The translations under genes were made by a program, and so were the position numbers. From Ziziphus jujuba (Eukaryota; Streptophyta; Magnoliopsida; Rosales; Rhamnaceae), in assembly GCF_031755915.1 (NCBI RefSeq), contig NC_083383.1, positions 30,359,501 to 30,423,500 on the forward strand: a stretch of DNA of 64,000 nucleotides, given 5' to 3'. Shown here piece after piece: positions 12,199 through 25,428 of this stretch. The notes under the pieces are model-generated. The model ran no database searches and had not been told where the DNA came from. It was given only the letters and a program-made list of their open reading frames with translations. The stretch's first letter is position 1. Every line of letters starts with the position of its first letter.

Positions 12199-15100
12199 GA
12201 AACTTGTGGACGAGAATGCCCACTAGACACTTGGGAATTTACATTTGAGTTACTTTACTGAGTTTACCGGGAATCACGGTTTGGTAGGTTTTTATAATGA
12301 TTCATTTTTGTTACTTATTATTATTGTTATTATTTGAATACATTTGGTTACTTATAATTATACGTAGTATTATTAGATGTTCATTATCCACGTGGAAATT
12401 GTAAAGACACCGGCCATTGTACTACAAAAGTTTTTTGTTTTTTGTTTTTTTTCCCTCTTTAACTTATATTTTGGACTTGAATTTGTAGACATTGTACAAA
12501 AATGTCTTAATCTGATTTCATTTTTCTGTGTTGTTTTTTCTTGTTGCTAACCCTAGTTAATTAAAAACATTAATTTGGATGACTTATGATAAATTTCATG
12601 TTTGATTTGATCTATCTATGCATTGAAAAAAATATTATATTTCAATCACAAAAGCAACGAAGACAAAATGTTTTTATAGGCTGCTATGATATGTAAGAAG
12701 TAAGGTGAAATTTTTAATAGGTTTTAAAAAGTCGATTTTTCTTTTTTGACATTCATAAATCATGATAATTCGAAACAATATTTTGCTGTCTTTTTGTTTT
12801 ATATTATTTAATTTAAGTGTTAATTGAGAGAATCATCCATGAACCATAGAGTTATCCAAAACAACAACATCATAAGTCATTAATTTTAATATGACTTATA
12901 AATTATAATTAAATTGAGTTTAGAATTAACTCCTAGATCTACTAATTTCATTCTCATTCTTTTTTCTCTTTCTCAACCTCACTTCTTTTTCATAGGGCTT
13001 CTAAAATTTGTATAATTTTTTTTAATAAATTACATACTGAAAAGTAATTATTGTGTAAAAGTTAGTATAAACTAACACCCACGCATGGTAAACAATAAAC
13101 TCCTCCTAATCATGCAAAAATTCCATACCGAATAATTCAAACATTTATTCGCCTAATAAATGAGCACCCAAAGATATAATTTTTCAATTTCTTTACTCAT
13201 GATTGTCATTCACATATTCAGATCTGAATTTTTTTATTTTTTTTTTTAAATGCAACCAAGGAAAATGGACCAAATATTTTTGTTTCGTCCATGATTTGAA
13301 GGTACTTATTTTGAAGGCTCTTCTTACATCAACTTACTCCAATGTAATTTTCTTGTACTGTACTTCGCATTTAACATTAGGAGATGTCTCTGATCTCGAG
13401 GTTTCAAGCATGCATGGCAGAAATTGAAGGCCCAAATAAGTATGCTAAATTCATGTAGTAAAATGGTTTAGCTTTAAGATACTAATTAATTAATTAATTA
13501 TTGAAGCAACAAAATAAGTAATTAATTAATTAATTGCACCAGATATTTTGTGTATTTCATAAAGGAAAGGAAAGCCTCATGAGTACAAATTTATATTCAT
13601 CTTCTTCTTCTTCTTTTTTATTTTTTTTTTATGAGAACTGAGAAATGAAAAGGTGGGTTAAATCTTTTGCCTTGAATCCCAAACTGAGGTCCATGATTGG
13701 ATCCAAGTTTACATTTTGCCAAAAAGTTGAAGCAAAACCCCATTGGGTGAGTGATCATTGCCACTGTATTTGAAGATTTCTTTCTAAGATTCTCAATTAT
13801 CTCGATTCTCAAATTTATTCACTTACCAAGAAATAAAATAAAATAAAGATAAAAAAAAAAAAAGTGTAAGAACTTTGAGCTTTTGATGCAAAGGCTACAG
13901 GTGATACTTTGTAAATAACCATACAGGTCCCCTTTTTCCATTTTTTTTTTTTTTTTAAACATACCACAAAGTACAATCTTGGAGACCTAAACAGCCTTTT
14001 TTTTATTTTTTATTTTTTCTTTTATTGATCTTTTGGCAAGTGGAACTTGGAAATTGGCATAGTTCTTGTCCCACTTAGTGATCTGGCTTTCTATGTGACA
14101 CGTTTTGTTTAGATCACCATATATAGCATTAAAACAAAATTATAGGATAAATTATAAACATCCATTTTAGTTTCTTTTCTTTTTACATATATCATTGCTT
14201 TTTTAATATTTTATTAGAAAAAATACTTTTAAATTTGAATTTTTTTTGCACTTTGTACCCTTTTATCCGACAAATTAATCAATATAGTTTTCTTCTATAT
14301 AACCAACATATTCTTATTAAATTGCAATCAAAAATTGATTCAATGTTTCATGGCATTACACTAATAAGTTCAAAAAGTGCTATACTAATGTTTTGTTTTT
14401 TTTTTTTTTTTTGGATAAAATGGTATACTAATGTACATGTATATAAGAAGCATAAACATTTAGTATTATTTTTTTGGTCAATAAACATTTAGTATTATTT
14501 GTACTATAATGAAAGATGAATATATGATCCTTTGGATTAATAAAATAACAATAATAATAAATTTCAAGTAGTTTAAAAAATTGGAATAAGAAGAAATAGA
14601 AATGGTGGTGGAGACAGTGGGGGTGTGTAAAGAAGCAAGCAAATGTGTTGTCGCAATCTGGTGGTTGAAGAATTCAGACAGAGAAGTGACAAGTGGCATG
14701 CAGTGGGCTCCACCTGATTCTCCAATGCACGCGTGCCCGTCTGCACCGCCCCATCTGTCCCCATCCCTGTCGGTTCAGCTCTTCAGAACCCACTTCTATT
14801 CTTTTGCCTTGCTCCAGCCTTTTTGTTTATTTAGTTATTTATTTTTACCTTAAATATAATATATATATATATATATATATGAATACTATAGCCATATGTA
14901 TTGTGGATTGGATTAACATAATTATAGTTGTTTTTCTTATATATAATGGATAAAGATAAGATGATGATCTTAAAATTGTTCCTAATAGACAATCTTACAA
15001 TAAAGTTTTTGCACAATTTTCATATATAAATACAGAATTTTGAAGTACAATTATTTTGCAACCAAATGTAATTTTATTGTGTTTGTTTGTTTTGATTACA

Positions 15101-16800
15101 ATTAAGTATTTTCTTTTTGTCACTAAAGATGATCATTGTCATAGTGAGCACGTAATTAATATGGATAATATGTAATGATACTATGGCTCTAGAAAGTTAT
15201 CTAGCATTATTGAGACAATGTTGGTGAAATGCAATGAAGAGGGAAGTAAGATGTTGGAACATGTAATAATATAGTAAATGGTTTAAAGTAACAGGTTAAC
15301 ATTGGATTTCAAGTTGAATTGGACAGAATATTAGGTAGAGGAAAGCTAGACTAATAATGGAGGATATAATTCTTCTTTTTCCTCCCAAACATAAAAAAGT
15401 TGTAAATTTAGTCAAACCCACAAATACCAAGATTGAAAAAATTGCCAAATTCCACTTGACCATATTTAGACCATATTATATATTTGATATTGGAATATAA
15501 AGATTGGAATCCTACATTCTTATCTGAGAAAACAGTAATTAACCACAGTTGGCTGGACATCTGCAATGAAAGTTTTTCTTCATATCAATGTATATATAAG
15601 GGACAAAATGCTTGTGTGTTCTCTCAAAAACTACAGCGTCAATTACAATTTTAAGTCATTTTCATTAAATATTTTATTATTATTAGCCAGCTCACAAATA
15701 GGTACAAAGAAAGTGTGAGAGAACCAGAAGATAATTACTACCATATACACAACAATCATACGCACGCATGCTTGGAGTTTTGAGCCATAAGACAAACTAT
15801 TATGTGATTGGCAATGCCTTTCAGTGTACCAAAAGATCATCATCTTAATTTCAAATTTATTGATTTTTAATACCAATCACTATAATTAGTGCTGGAACAC
15901 TGCTGAGAATGAGATCATGACCATCCATGACTCTTATGTAAACTTTGTCCTTAATTATTAGCCGCAAGATTCATATGAAAAATAGTTTTTAAATGATTAA
16001 TAAACTCGAGCTCTTTTCTTTCCAATGTAAAAGCTCATGTTTTAGCAAAAGTTCATCTTTGAAGTTGCTGGTTCTTTTTCATGTCAATTTATGTCAGGTT
16101 CTGATATCCTATTATTTCTTCAACTGACATTTTGTAATATTTATTCCTCCTAAAAAGAAAATAAAAAGCCTCCAAATTCCTCCCAATAACATACAAAATA
16201 TTTTTTTAGGGAAACTTTTACTCTAATAAAATTATGGCATCTACTCTACACTTGAAAAAATAATAAGAGAGGTTTAAAAATGGAGTCCGAAAAATTTAAA
16301 TCCCATCATCAATGACACTAAGACACCCAATAGTTCACCGATTATTATGGATGATGACACTAAGACACCCAATAGTTCACCGAGTATTATGGCAAAATGA
16401 TATAACATTATCATATTGGTTCATTTTTAATTTATACTTATATCTTTATAGATTTATTAATTTTATATTTATTTATCATCTAATAAAATAATAACACATC
16501 ACCTATACTACATAATCTATACTACATTAATTAATAAAAACTTTAGTAAACCATTTGGAGCTTGTAGTGCTATTGTTCCAACATTTGTAGCACAAGAAAA
16601 TATCATAACCAAACAACAACACTAATTTTTGTAATAAGAACCTAGAACGAAACAGTATTTCTTTTTCTTTGTTCTTTTTCAATTTGAATCAGGTAAATTC
16701 AACTGTTCTCATATTTTTTTCCTTTTTTTTTCCCCCACCATGGTAACTATTTCAGAATTTGGAGACATACAAAATGAAATTCAACTCTTCAATCTCAAGA
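12199..16800. other. Spacer between PIN6 and SPT5, upstream of PIN6 and downstream of SPT5
   Basis: No coding sequence recognised. It contains attaattaatt clusters (13487-13533), homopolymer A/T tracts, a less AT-rich island at about 14590-14815 and a 42-base tandem duplication at 16312-16392. It should hold distal PIN6 promoter sequence and, at its far end, the SPT5 3' flank. Confidence 0.55.
16312..16392. repeat. Tandem duplication, period 42
   Basis: Two copies of a 39-base segment (16312-16350 and 16354-16392) differ at a single base (gattatt versus gagtatt) and are separated by three bases. Both begin atgacactaagacacccaat. Confidence 0.9.
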
Positions 16801-16807
16801 GATTAAC

Positions 16808-16810
<3 letters not shown>

Positions 16811-16848
<38 letters not shown>
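16811..16848. repeat. (GA)n microsatellite
   Basis: Nineteen uninterrupted GA units, about 55 bases beyond the SPT5 stop codon, so probably within its 3' untranslated region as (TC)n on the transcript. Confidence 0.95.
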
Positions 16849-16849
<1 letters not shown>

Positions 16850-16902
16850 GCAAATGAAATAAACCAATATACATCTTAAAATTCGATTTATTACCATGTT
16901 AA

Positions 16903-18093
16903 TCATGGCTGAGCTAATTTGGCCAATATAGCCAAGTCCAAAATCTTAACATCATATGTGTCATCTACTTTTACAATTCCATCAGTACCATCCACACCAA
17001 TCAGCTTGCCAGTGGCACCACGTAAAGAACCACCCGTGATCTTGATCTTGTCGCCCTTCCTTGGTACCACTGCCTCCATTTCATTAGGAAGTGCCGATAT
17101 TATTTCACCATTGCCACTCAATCCAAGAACCACCCTACAAGAACCATCCTGCAAAAAAAAAAAATAATAATAAAATAAAAAATAAAAAATAAAAAAGAGA
17201 GAGAGAGGGTCATAACCAAAATGATTTAAGTGCTTGAATAAAAATAAAAAACAGAAAATAAAAACATGGCAGTTTCACAGGCAATTCATGACAAATTGCC
17301 GTTTAATGGCGCAACATGCATCAGCCAAAAGAAGATAGAAACTAATGATTGCCCAAAGGAAACCCAAGACCATATTTTAAGTTCATGATATGAAACATTC
17401 TTTTCTTTCTAACTTTTTTCTTCCTTGAAGTAACGTTCAAAAGATTCAAGAAAAGCTTATAACAAACATAAGGTAGGTTTCTGACAAATTGACCCAAGAC
17501 ACTGGTCTGCACCTTTTAGTTTCCCTATCTATCCCACTAGGGGATTCAATTCTAATGGACAATAGAAACAGCTGATTTCCAACCCAAGCATCAGCATACC
17601 CTGATCGTCCATCATTCTTCTTTTTTACATTTTCAAAAGTCTGATACCCAGAAAATGTAGGATACGCAAAGTGAACATACCTGGAGAACCTCTCGGACAA
17701 TACCAACAATGGATTCCTCTCCAGACCTGCGTACATTGACCAATACGTCTGGCATGAACCACGGCCCTTCATTATCTCCACCTGCCAAAATAGAAACCTT
17801 AAATTCGTAATCCATTCTAAGTACTGACTTTCAGAGTAATTAAAACCCGCTTGAAATGCCGGACTGGTCTGGATCAGATTGGATAATTTTAAATTTGGTC
17901 CAACAAAATTGAGCTATTTTAAATTTAGCCAAATATGACTGATCCATTCAATAGTGTATGGTCCAATCCAGTCCAGTCCCACACCCCAAATGAGCCCGAA
18001 AGTTCTTCATGCATTCAATCCTAGTTAAACTCCATTTTAAAACAATGTTGGGCTTCAAATACCTGAATGAAGGTTGATAAAAAGGACTACGCC

Positions 18094-18125
<32 letters not shown>

Positions 18126-21100
18126 TAAAATAAATACCATCCTGAACTTAGTATCTTCCAGTTTTTCCACCAGAGGAACATAGTACAAATGCTTTCTTAT
18201 TAAATTATTATTTAATTCAATAATACATACCAAATTCAAACAATAACAAACTAGCATCAGCAATTTCTTTCATCACAACAAAAATTAAGCCAAACAAAAG
18301 CACACTCCAAACTGACCTATGACAGGTGACATAACATCCAGACCACCAGTGCCTGGTGTCATTGGTTGCCCTCCAGGGGTTCCTGGAAGATAAGATACTG
18401 AATTTGGCGTCATTGGCTGTCCACCAGGGGTTGATGGTAAGTATGGGCTTGGAGCATTGGCTGCAATAGACACAAATAGTTGGACTAAGAAGGAAACTAA
18501 CATAATGAGATGTCAAAGTTCAAATTCCAAAAACAAATAATAAATAATGAATAACTGATTTGCCATACCATATGCCGAACCACTGTCCCTTGGTGTTCCA
18601 GCTTCACTATAATTGCCACCAGGTGTGTTAACCCAACCTGAACCAGGAGTTGGTGCTTCATATGGACGTGAAGGAGGACTTCCTGGCTGAAAATCGAAAA
18701 ACAGAACATTAAACCTTTACCGAAAACATAAACAATACAGGGCTTATCTAAAAGATTGGTCAAATTAGTAAATATTTGCTGACCTGATACTGAGGGCTAG
18801 CTCCCCAAGATGCAGGGTTTCCATCCTCCCAATTGTCCCTAAAATTACCAACATCAATACATGTAAAATATACCATCTTTTCCCAAACCATCAATAAATG
18901 TAAAAATGATATACGGCTAATGGCAATTAAAACAAATTACAGTCAAGAGATACACAATGCTGCTCTGACCACAACTAACCGACATCCCTCATCTTGAGAA
19001 GATGGTTAACACAAAGTCAACATATGATATAACGACAGAGAAGAGGTAAAATAAGATACTAGTCACATTAATAATGCAAAGTATGCCAATAGATTAATAC
19101 ATTCCCACATCTAAGAAATCACCTTCAGTAATGCTGGCAAAAGTCTTCAATCGACAAAGTTTAGTAGATATAACATTGGTAATTCAAAAAGAGTGTGCTT
19201 GTACAGAACAAAGTTTATTACCTCGGAGGACTCATTGGTGCAAAAGGATTCCAAGCTCTGTCACGCATGGGCGTCCTCATGCCATCATGAATAGGTGTAG
19301 CTGGAGAAAGAGATGAAAAAAAAGAATATCAATGCTTTGAAAAGTTTCAAGTTCTATAAGTACTAACAGAACTGATATAAAGGGTCCACGTTTCTAAAAC
19401 AAGTGAAACAAGAAGATTCAGAAGAAAAAGAAACCTCCAGCATCTCTCATGGGGGTCATGTATGGATGTAGTGGAGTTCTAGAAGGATGCATTGGAGTCT
19501 CACTTCCCATACCATATCGAGGTGTGTCACTGAAAAATAAAATGCAGTATTAATTTTCCAAACCATAAACTCAAAACAACAAATGACAAAATTCAAAAAA
19601 TTACCGATATGGAGTGCTAGTATTGAAGTTGTCAGAAATGCATTTCCTATCAACTGCACAAAACAAATTCCGAGTTAGTCACTAATAACCAAGAATAGAA
19701 GAATTTCCAAAGGCTTTGACTTGCCTGTAACAACCCTCATTTGGGACTCCAATTCAATCCGTACAGTTTGTCCTTTGATGTCTTTAACGCGGCCTTTATA
19801 GCCCTTAAAATTACCCTGGCTAATTTTTACTATAGCACCAACCATACCATCATGCCCTCTTCCACCTCTATGCCTCCCACCAGCTGAACAATAAATATAA
19901 ACCCAATTAATTCATAACAATTGACAGTACCATATGAATGAAATATAATGCAACAAAAATCAGCAGCATACAGTCAATTGGAGGGCCTCCTCTAGAAAAT
20001 CTCCTAGGCGATGGGGGAATACGAGGAGTTTTGAATTGTGAAAAAGCATCACCCTAAATAACATAGAAAAATGGAATGTAAGACCTTCAGTTATCATAAC
20101 AAAAATACAATAGGATTACTAGCATGAAGAATTTAAACCCACAGAGTACACAAAAAAGACTCACATTTCTATCACCATTGGCACGAGATCCTCCCACCAC
20201 AGAACAAGATTGTGACTTAGCACAAATAAAACCTGCATGCTCAAGATGATGGCGGTCAAAGATAAATAATACTCCCCTGTATATGTGTTCCACAGGACCT
20301 TGCTTTCCCTAATATGAAAGAAACAGTGATTATATAACATAACTTAGAAGACATAGTGGTGATGTGAATCAAGTCAAGAGTTCTCACTTTACAAGGGCCA
20401 TCAACGATCCTCACAACATCTTTCACACATATTGTATTCTTATGTCGATCTTGCACACTATTTTTTTTATCTATCTTGCATTTTATCTCTCTTAATCTGA
20501 CAAGAGAAACCTCAGGTCTCTCTGTCACTCCCTTAAGCACCTATAAAACAACAAACATACATAAGAGAAAAACTGATTTAAAAGAGAACATTGAAGTCCA
20601 GTCACTGTAAACAACAATATGAACCTGAAATGCTTCACTTTCTACACGTATAATAACACCAAAGCTATTGTTACTGCATCAGTTAAAACAAAAAAATTGT
20701 AAATGTTAAGAATAGAAAAAAAAAAAAAAAATCATTTCTAAAACTGGAGAAAGAGCAAGGGAGAAAGTATACTCCAGTAAGACAAGATCATGTAGTTCAT
20801 AATCCCCAATTCTGGTAATGCCAGATGTCACCTCAGAGCTCTCCACAACATCATCCGCAAACACACGGACCTGAAGATGGTGCATAGTTATTTCATTTCT
20901 AAAATACTACTCTCGTAGAAAAGTATTATCAAGTCCACATATCTTACATAGAACTCAAAAGAAAATAAATCACTCACATCTTCCTTTGTCGTATCGGATA
21001 TAATTATAAGCACATGCTGCTCAACCTTAACGACCATACCAGTTGCACCTTTGTGAGTACCAGAGACAACTTTCACATGGTTCCCGGGTTCAAAGTACTT

Positions 21101-24100
21101 GCAAAGCTCTTTTTCATTTACGGCAACAGTTTTCTGTGAAAACAAAATTCACTATGAGAATAAACAAATCATCATAAAACTTAGTTTACATATTGGTTGG
21201 TAACTTTTGGAGCATTACTTTAGATCTGACCAAGCATGAATAACGAAATCACTTTGATAAATTAAAAAATCTTACTGGAAGGCCCTCCCCATCTGGTCTG
21301 ATATGAACATTTTCTTCCTCAACTTTATCAACCCATCCTTTCAAATTTTTCAGATCTCCCTTGACAACAATAACTGCATCACCCTTCATAAAGTGCCCCT
21401 TTTTCCGGTTTGCAAACAATGTAGACAGACTACCAATATCTCCATCTCCATTTTCACCAGGCTTCCGAAATTTTTCAAGTTCATCAAAAGTGGGATTGAT
21501 ATTTTGAGTACTAATAGATTTCATCGATACCGTTTTATATAAGAAACCATCTTTAAAGAGCATTCCACCAATATTATCAAAATAATCACCACTCATTGGA
21601 TCTCGTCTACGCTCCACACGAATATTCAGATCCCTGAACAGAGCAGAAATATCATAAAACATTAGTAGTGAATCCAGACATCAAATCAAATGGAATACCC
21701 CATTGCACTTACCTAACTTCATCAGCATTTATAAAGCGGGGTGGAGGAACAAATGCCTTCTTTTTCACAACTTCCCTTCCATCCTGTAATATAGGAAGTT
21801 TTTGAAATTACTGAGAAAACAGACAATCAACAAAATTTGATCCTCACAAGGAATAAAGCAGGAATAATAAAATAGAGAATGATCTTTAGGATCAAGCTGC
21901 AAACAATAAATAAGAACCTTTATTAATCTTTATAGATGAATACAGAACTCCATCAGATTTCAACTAACAAAGGAATGACACGAAAATTTATTTATAAACA
22001 AGCTGAAGTCGGACAGCATGAACCATAGAAAATATGCATTTACCAATTTACTTGCAAGAGCCTGTAAATCAACTCTTGGAATTAATTTCACAGTAACTCT
22101 TTGCCGCACATCATCCACATCTACCACCTGCAAAAATAAATCTTGACCTTTAGTCCATACTTTAGCAAGAGCTATCAGGAGAATGATAATATGAGTCAAC
22201 AGAACTTTAGTCCCTACCTTAGCAAGATCTCTTTTATACGTCCCAATCTTCATCCTAACCCAAGTATCCCTCGAAAGATCTATTGATTTGCTTTCAACTG
22301 AAAGAACATCAGTCATTTCTCGAATAGGAACCATCTTAATTGACTGGGTGTACAAATTGCGCAGGCCTTTGCAAGCCTAAAGCAAAAGCACAAAAAAAGT
22401 TGCAACATCAATATGTATGAAGGAGTACCACAAAACATAAAACATGATCCAATTCCTGCTACAGAAAAGCATCTCAAATTATACAGATATCAATAATATA
22501 TACCTCTCTAACATGGGCTTCTTTATGTGCTTCAACATAAATATAATTTTTCAGGTGATCAAGAGCAAAAGCAGACGTGATTTGCAATTCAGATCCTTTA
22601 TCAATGAACTTTTGCATCAAGCAAACCGCAACCTCTCGCTCACGACCAATCTGAAATACATCAACACAAAATTCCGTTACCTACAAAAGAATTCATTACT
22701 AGTAAACTCACAGAAAAATAAAAATAATCAAGATCATACCGCACATTTAACCATCCAAAACTTTGGATCCCTAACAGATGGCAATAGAGCTTGCTGATCT
22801 ACGTCTGTAGTTTCCTCATCATATTCTCTGTGACTAGACTTGGCATATCTTGCCTGAATTCTTCTCTCAAGAGCCTCATAATCTTCTTGGTCCTCCTCAC
22901 GTGGAAGCAATGTACTACGATGCATCCCTCTACCAACATCCTCATCAGGGATGTCAGCTCCACTCTCATCTATGAAGTCTGTACACAGATATCATTATAT
23001 TAAGAAGAATTTAAAGACCATGCATTCTCCACATAAAGCTCTCTCAAACAACTAACACTTTCACATACAATAAGATATACAAGACATACCACAAATGAAA
23101 CTACAAACATGCCAATAATAATAATAATATAGAGGGAGAGGCAGGAAAGAGAGAGCAAGCGAGGTAGTGAGAGGATCTGATAACCAACAAGGGTAATATG
23201 AGGTCCCAAGTAACCATATCATTCTTTCAGTATTACAAACAGATGCAGCATCTTTTTTGAAACAAAGCTAAAGTTTTACTTTGAATAGAGTGACCACTAA
23301 ATTAATATGCTTAATCCGCACAGTTTGACGTTCGAGAACAAACCAGCCATGTTTGAGCTTGAGATTGGCTTCATAATTCATAGACTACAATTGCAAATTT
23401 TAAAAGATCAAATGTCAATAACAAAGAAAATCTTGAGATTCAGCTTTCGAAGCGTCCCCTAAAAGAAATTGTTCAGGAAATCACCATTACAACAAAACAA
23501 ATTAGCCAATCATAGATATACTAGATCATGCTAAAAAACAAAGAAATCCTTCTTCATAATTATAAAGACTTTCGAATAATTAAAGAACACGCATATTATA
23601 CTTAAAAAAAAAAAGAAAAACTCAACTCTGAACTTAAAAAATTCTGACCAAACAACACAAAATGCATAAAAGTAACAGTATAGCCTTGAAATATTCTAAT
23701 TCCAGCCACTTCAGGGTATAGGATGATCCCCTTTACTCATTATCGCAAGTACAATTTTAAGGGCAGACCTCTGCTATCTGCTTATATTGCAATTTAATCT
23801 ATAAGATTACACATGCCAAACAAAATGAATTTGACAAAAATTGGTTGCAACTGAATAGAATCTGATTTTAACGCACAATTTTTAAAATGCCTTCATTTGG
23901 CACAAGCAACAAAGAGAAAAAATATAATTATATTTGTACTTGAAACAAATCCTCTTTTGAAAACAAGCATACATCATAAGTTTTCTAAAAGCTTAAATAT
24001 TTATAACGATATACCTAACAATCTTACAAACATTTTATCTCTATGTCCAAGAAAATTACTTGCCAAAATAAAATATTGTAAGAGCATCTCCAGTACACCC

Positions 24101-25428
24101 TCTGATTGAGTTACGCACTTTTATTTTCTAGAGGAACAGAGCTAAAGAAACATTCCAATTCTTTTAGAAAATCAAAATAGAGAGTGATCTTTGACTCTTT
24201 AGACAGAGAGCCAAAAACACTTTCTTTTTTTTTTTTTTTAATTACTTTTTTTTAATTACTTTAATAATAAATACCATTCTACCAAATATCCGCTACTATC
24301 TTCGTGTAATTTTCAAAATGAATAAGAAATTCATGGAATCTGGGAACCTCAGCTTTTCATATATTACTAGGCTAAGAGAAATAATAAGAAAAAAATATGA
24401 ACAAAATATATAATGATTACCGGAAGTGCAACAGGCATTGATAATATCATAGACTCTAGAGTGATCACGAATTCACAATAAACCTTGCCAATGTAAAACT
24501 AGGTATAATCACAACAAATAACATAATTTACTAGGGACAAAATGCCACAACAAGTCATCTGCACCTAAATCAATATGTCAATATTTATCAAAATTAAATC
24601 AGAAAATTAATTCTATAAGCCAAAGACCGTCTAAGTACATTCTCTCATCTTCAAGGTTCAAAACTATTTTTGAGGACGTCAAGGAAAACGAAAAACCTCA
24701 AAGAAGTAAAAAGAATTTCCCATAATAAAAAGTCTAGCTAAATACGCCCAATCTCTCAAAACATCTAATCACCCTCTTCTACAATCTGGTTGCATAATGC
24801 CAATTATGCTCCTAAATATCACAACTTAACAAAGCATTAGCAAACTGGACTAAAATTTCCAACTCTCTATAGACTTTTCCGGAACCTCAATACCGATGCA
24901 AACTACATATTTCAACCCCACCTCTTCAACATCAAACAACCAAAAATCCCCAAACCAACAAAGAACCTCAACAATTATAACAAAAATAAATCCAATCCAA
25001 TCCAAATTGACCAACAAAAACAACAAGAACCGCTCCTAAAACCTAAATTACAAAATATTAGAACTAAGAAAAAATAAAAAGCTAATGACCAAAAAAATCG
25101 TACCATCTTCGCCTTCATCCTCCTCCTCTTCATCATCAGTATCAACTTCGGCCTCGAGATCAAAAAACTGCGAACCGGAGGACCTCTTGTTGCGGCGCTT
25201 CCTACTGCCGCCACCGCCATAGTCATCATCTTCATCCTCATATTCTTCTTCATCCTCATAGACTTCTTCCGATCTCCTCCGCTTACTTTTGGAGCGGCCT
25301 CTGCCCACATCTTCCTCCTCCTCCTCTTCCTCAAGCTCGTCGTCTAGGTTTTGCTCCTGTTCCCCATAGTCTTCATCGTCTTCCTCCTCCGGCTCCAGAT
25401 CGTCGTCGTCCTCGTCTCGCCGACGCAT
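16903..25428 (-). CDS. SPT5: Transcription elongation factor SPT5 (22 exons, 1036 aa)
   Basis: Exons in gene order: 25104-25428, 22740-22978, 22504-22650, 22218-22376, 22044-22127, 21713-21783, 21276-21633, 20978-21133, 20773-20870, 20625-20673, 20388-20540, 20165-20308, 19972-20053, 19725-19883, 19605-19653, 19435-19529, 19222-19300, 18784-18838, 18569-18686, 18317-18460, 17681-17781, 16903-17148. Sum is 3111 bases; every junction keeps frame. Residues 1-110 are strongly acidic with KR patches; an NGN domain follows (FWMVKCAIGREREVAVCLMQ, about 180-270). KOW modules include RDTWVRMKIGTYKRDLAKV, KGDAVIVVKGDLKNLKGWV, GNHVKVVSGTHKGATGMV and AIVKISQGNFKGYKGRVKD. A C-terminal region has TP-rich repeats (TPMHPSRTPLHPYMTP, STPGGQPMTP, GTPGGQPMTP), and the end has a plant-type KOW finishing VKILDLAILAKLAQP. 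SPT5 pairs with SPT4 on RNA polymerase II. It lacks the long WG/GW tail of the SPT5-like silencing protein. Intron 14 uses a GC donor. Confidence 0.95.
17862..18050. repeat. Block B1: segment in SPT5 intron 20, copied at 29018-29190
   Basis: From about 17911 (aaattgagctattttaaatt) to 18046 the sequence aligns, with small indels, to 29022-29180 (aaattgagctactttaaatt ... gttaaactccattctaaaa). The left part also contains an imperfect inverted repeat (ggactggtctggat near 17862 against ccaatccagtccagtcc near 17964), so part of it may derive from a foldback element. The matching extends past the foldback into flanking sequence. Confidence 0.7.
19654..19724 (-). other. SPT5 intron 14 with GC donor (GC-AG intron)
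   Basis: On the minus strand the exon 14/intron junction reads GTTACAG|GCAAGTC and the acceptor reads TTGTGCAG|TTGATAGG. Joining them gives VVTVDRKCISDN, the expected SPT5 sequence, whereas no in-phase GT donor is present at the boundary. AG|GCAAGT is the ideal context for the minor GC donor class. Confidence 0.88.
22979..25103 (-). other. SPT5 intron 1 (2.1 kb)
   Basis: Long first intron with donor GATG|GTACGA and acceptor TGTACAG|ACTTC. No protein homology seen. At 24079-24096 it carries taagagcatctccagtac, resembling a terminal motif common in plant MITEs, but no matching opposite end was found nearby. First introns of this size in plant housekeeping genes often carry expression-enhancing signals; nothing here proves it. 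Confidence 0.6.

Noticed and set aside
24975..25334. Arg/Met-rich 119-codon frame on the minus strand
   Set aside because: Out-of-frame reading of the acidic SPT5 exon 1; an artefact of GAG/GAT-rich codons.
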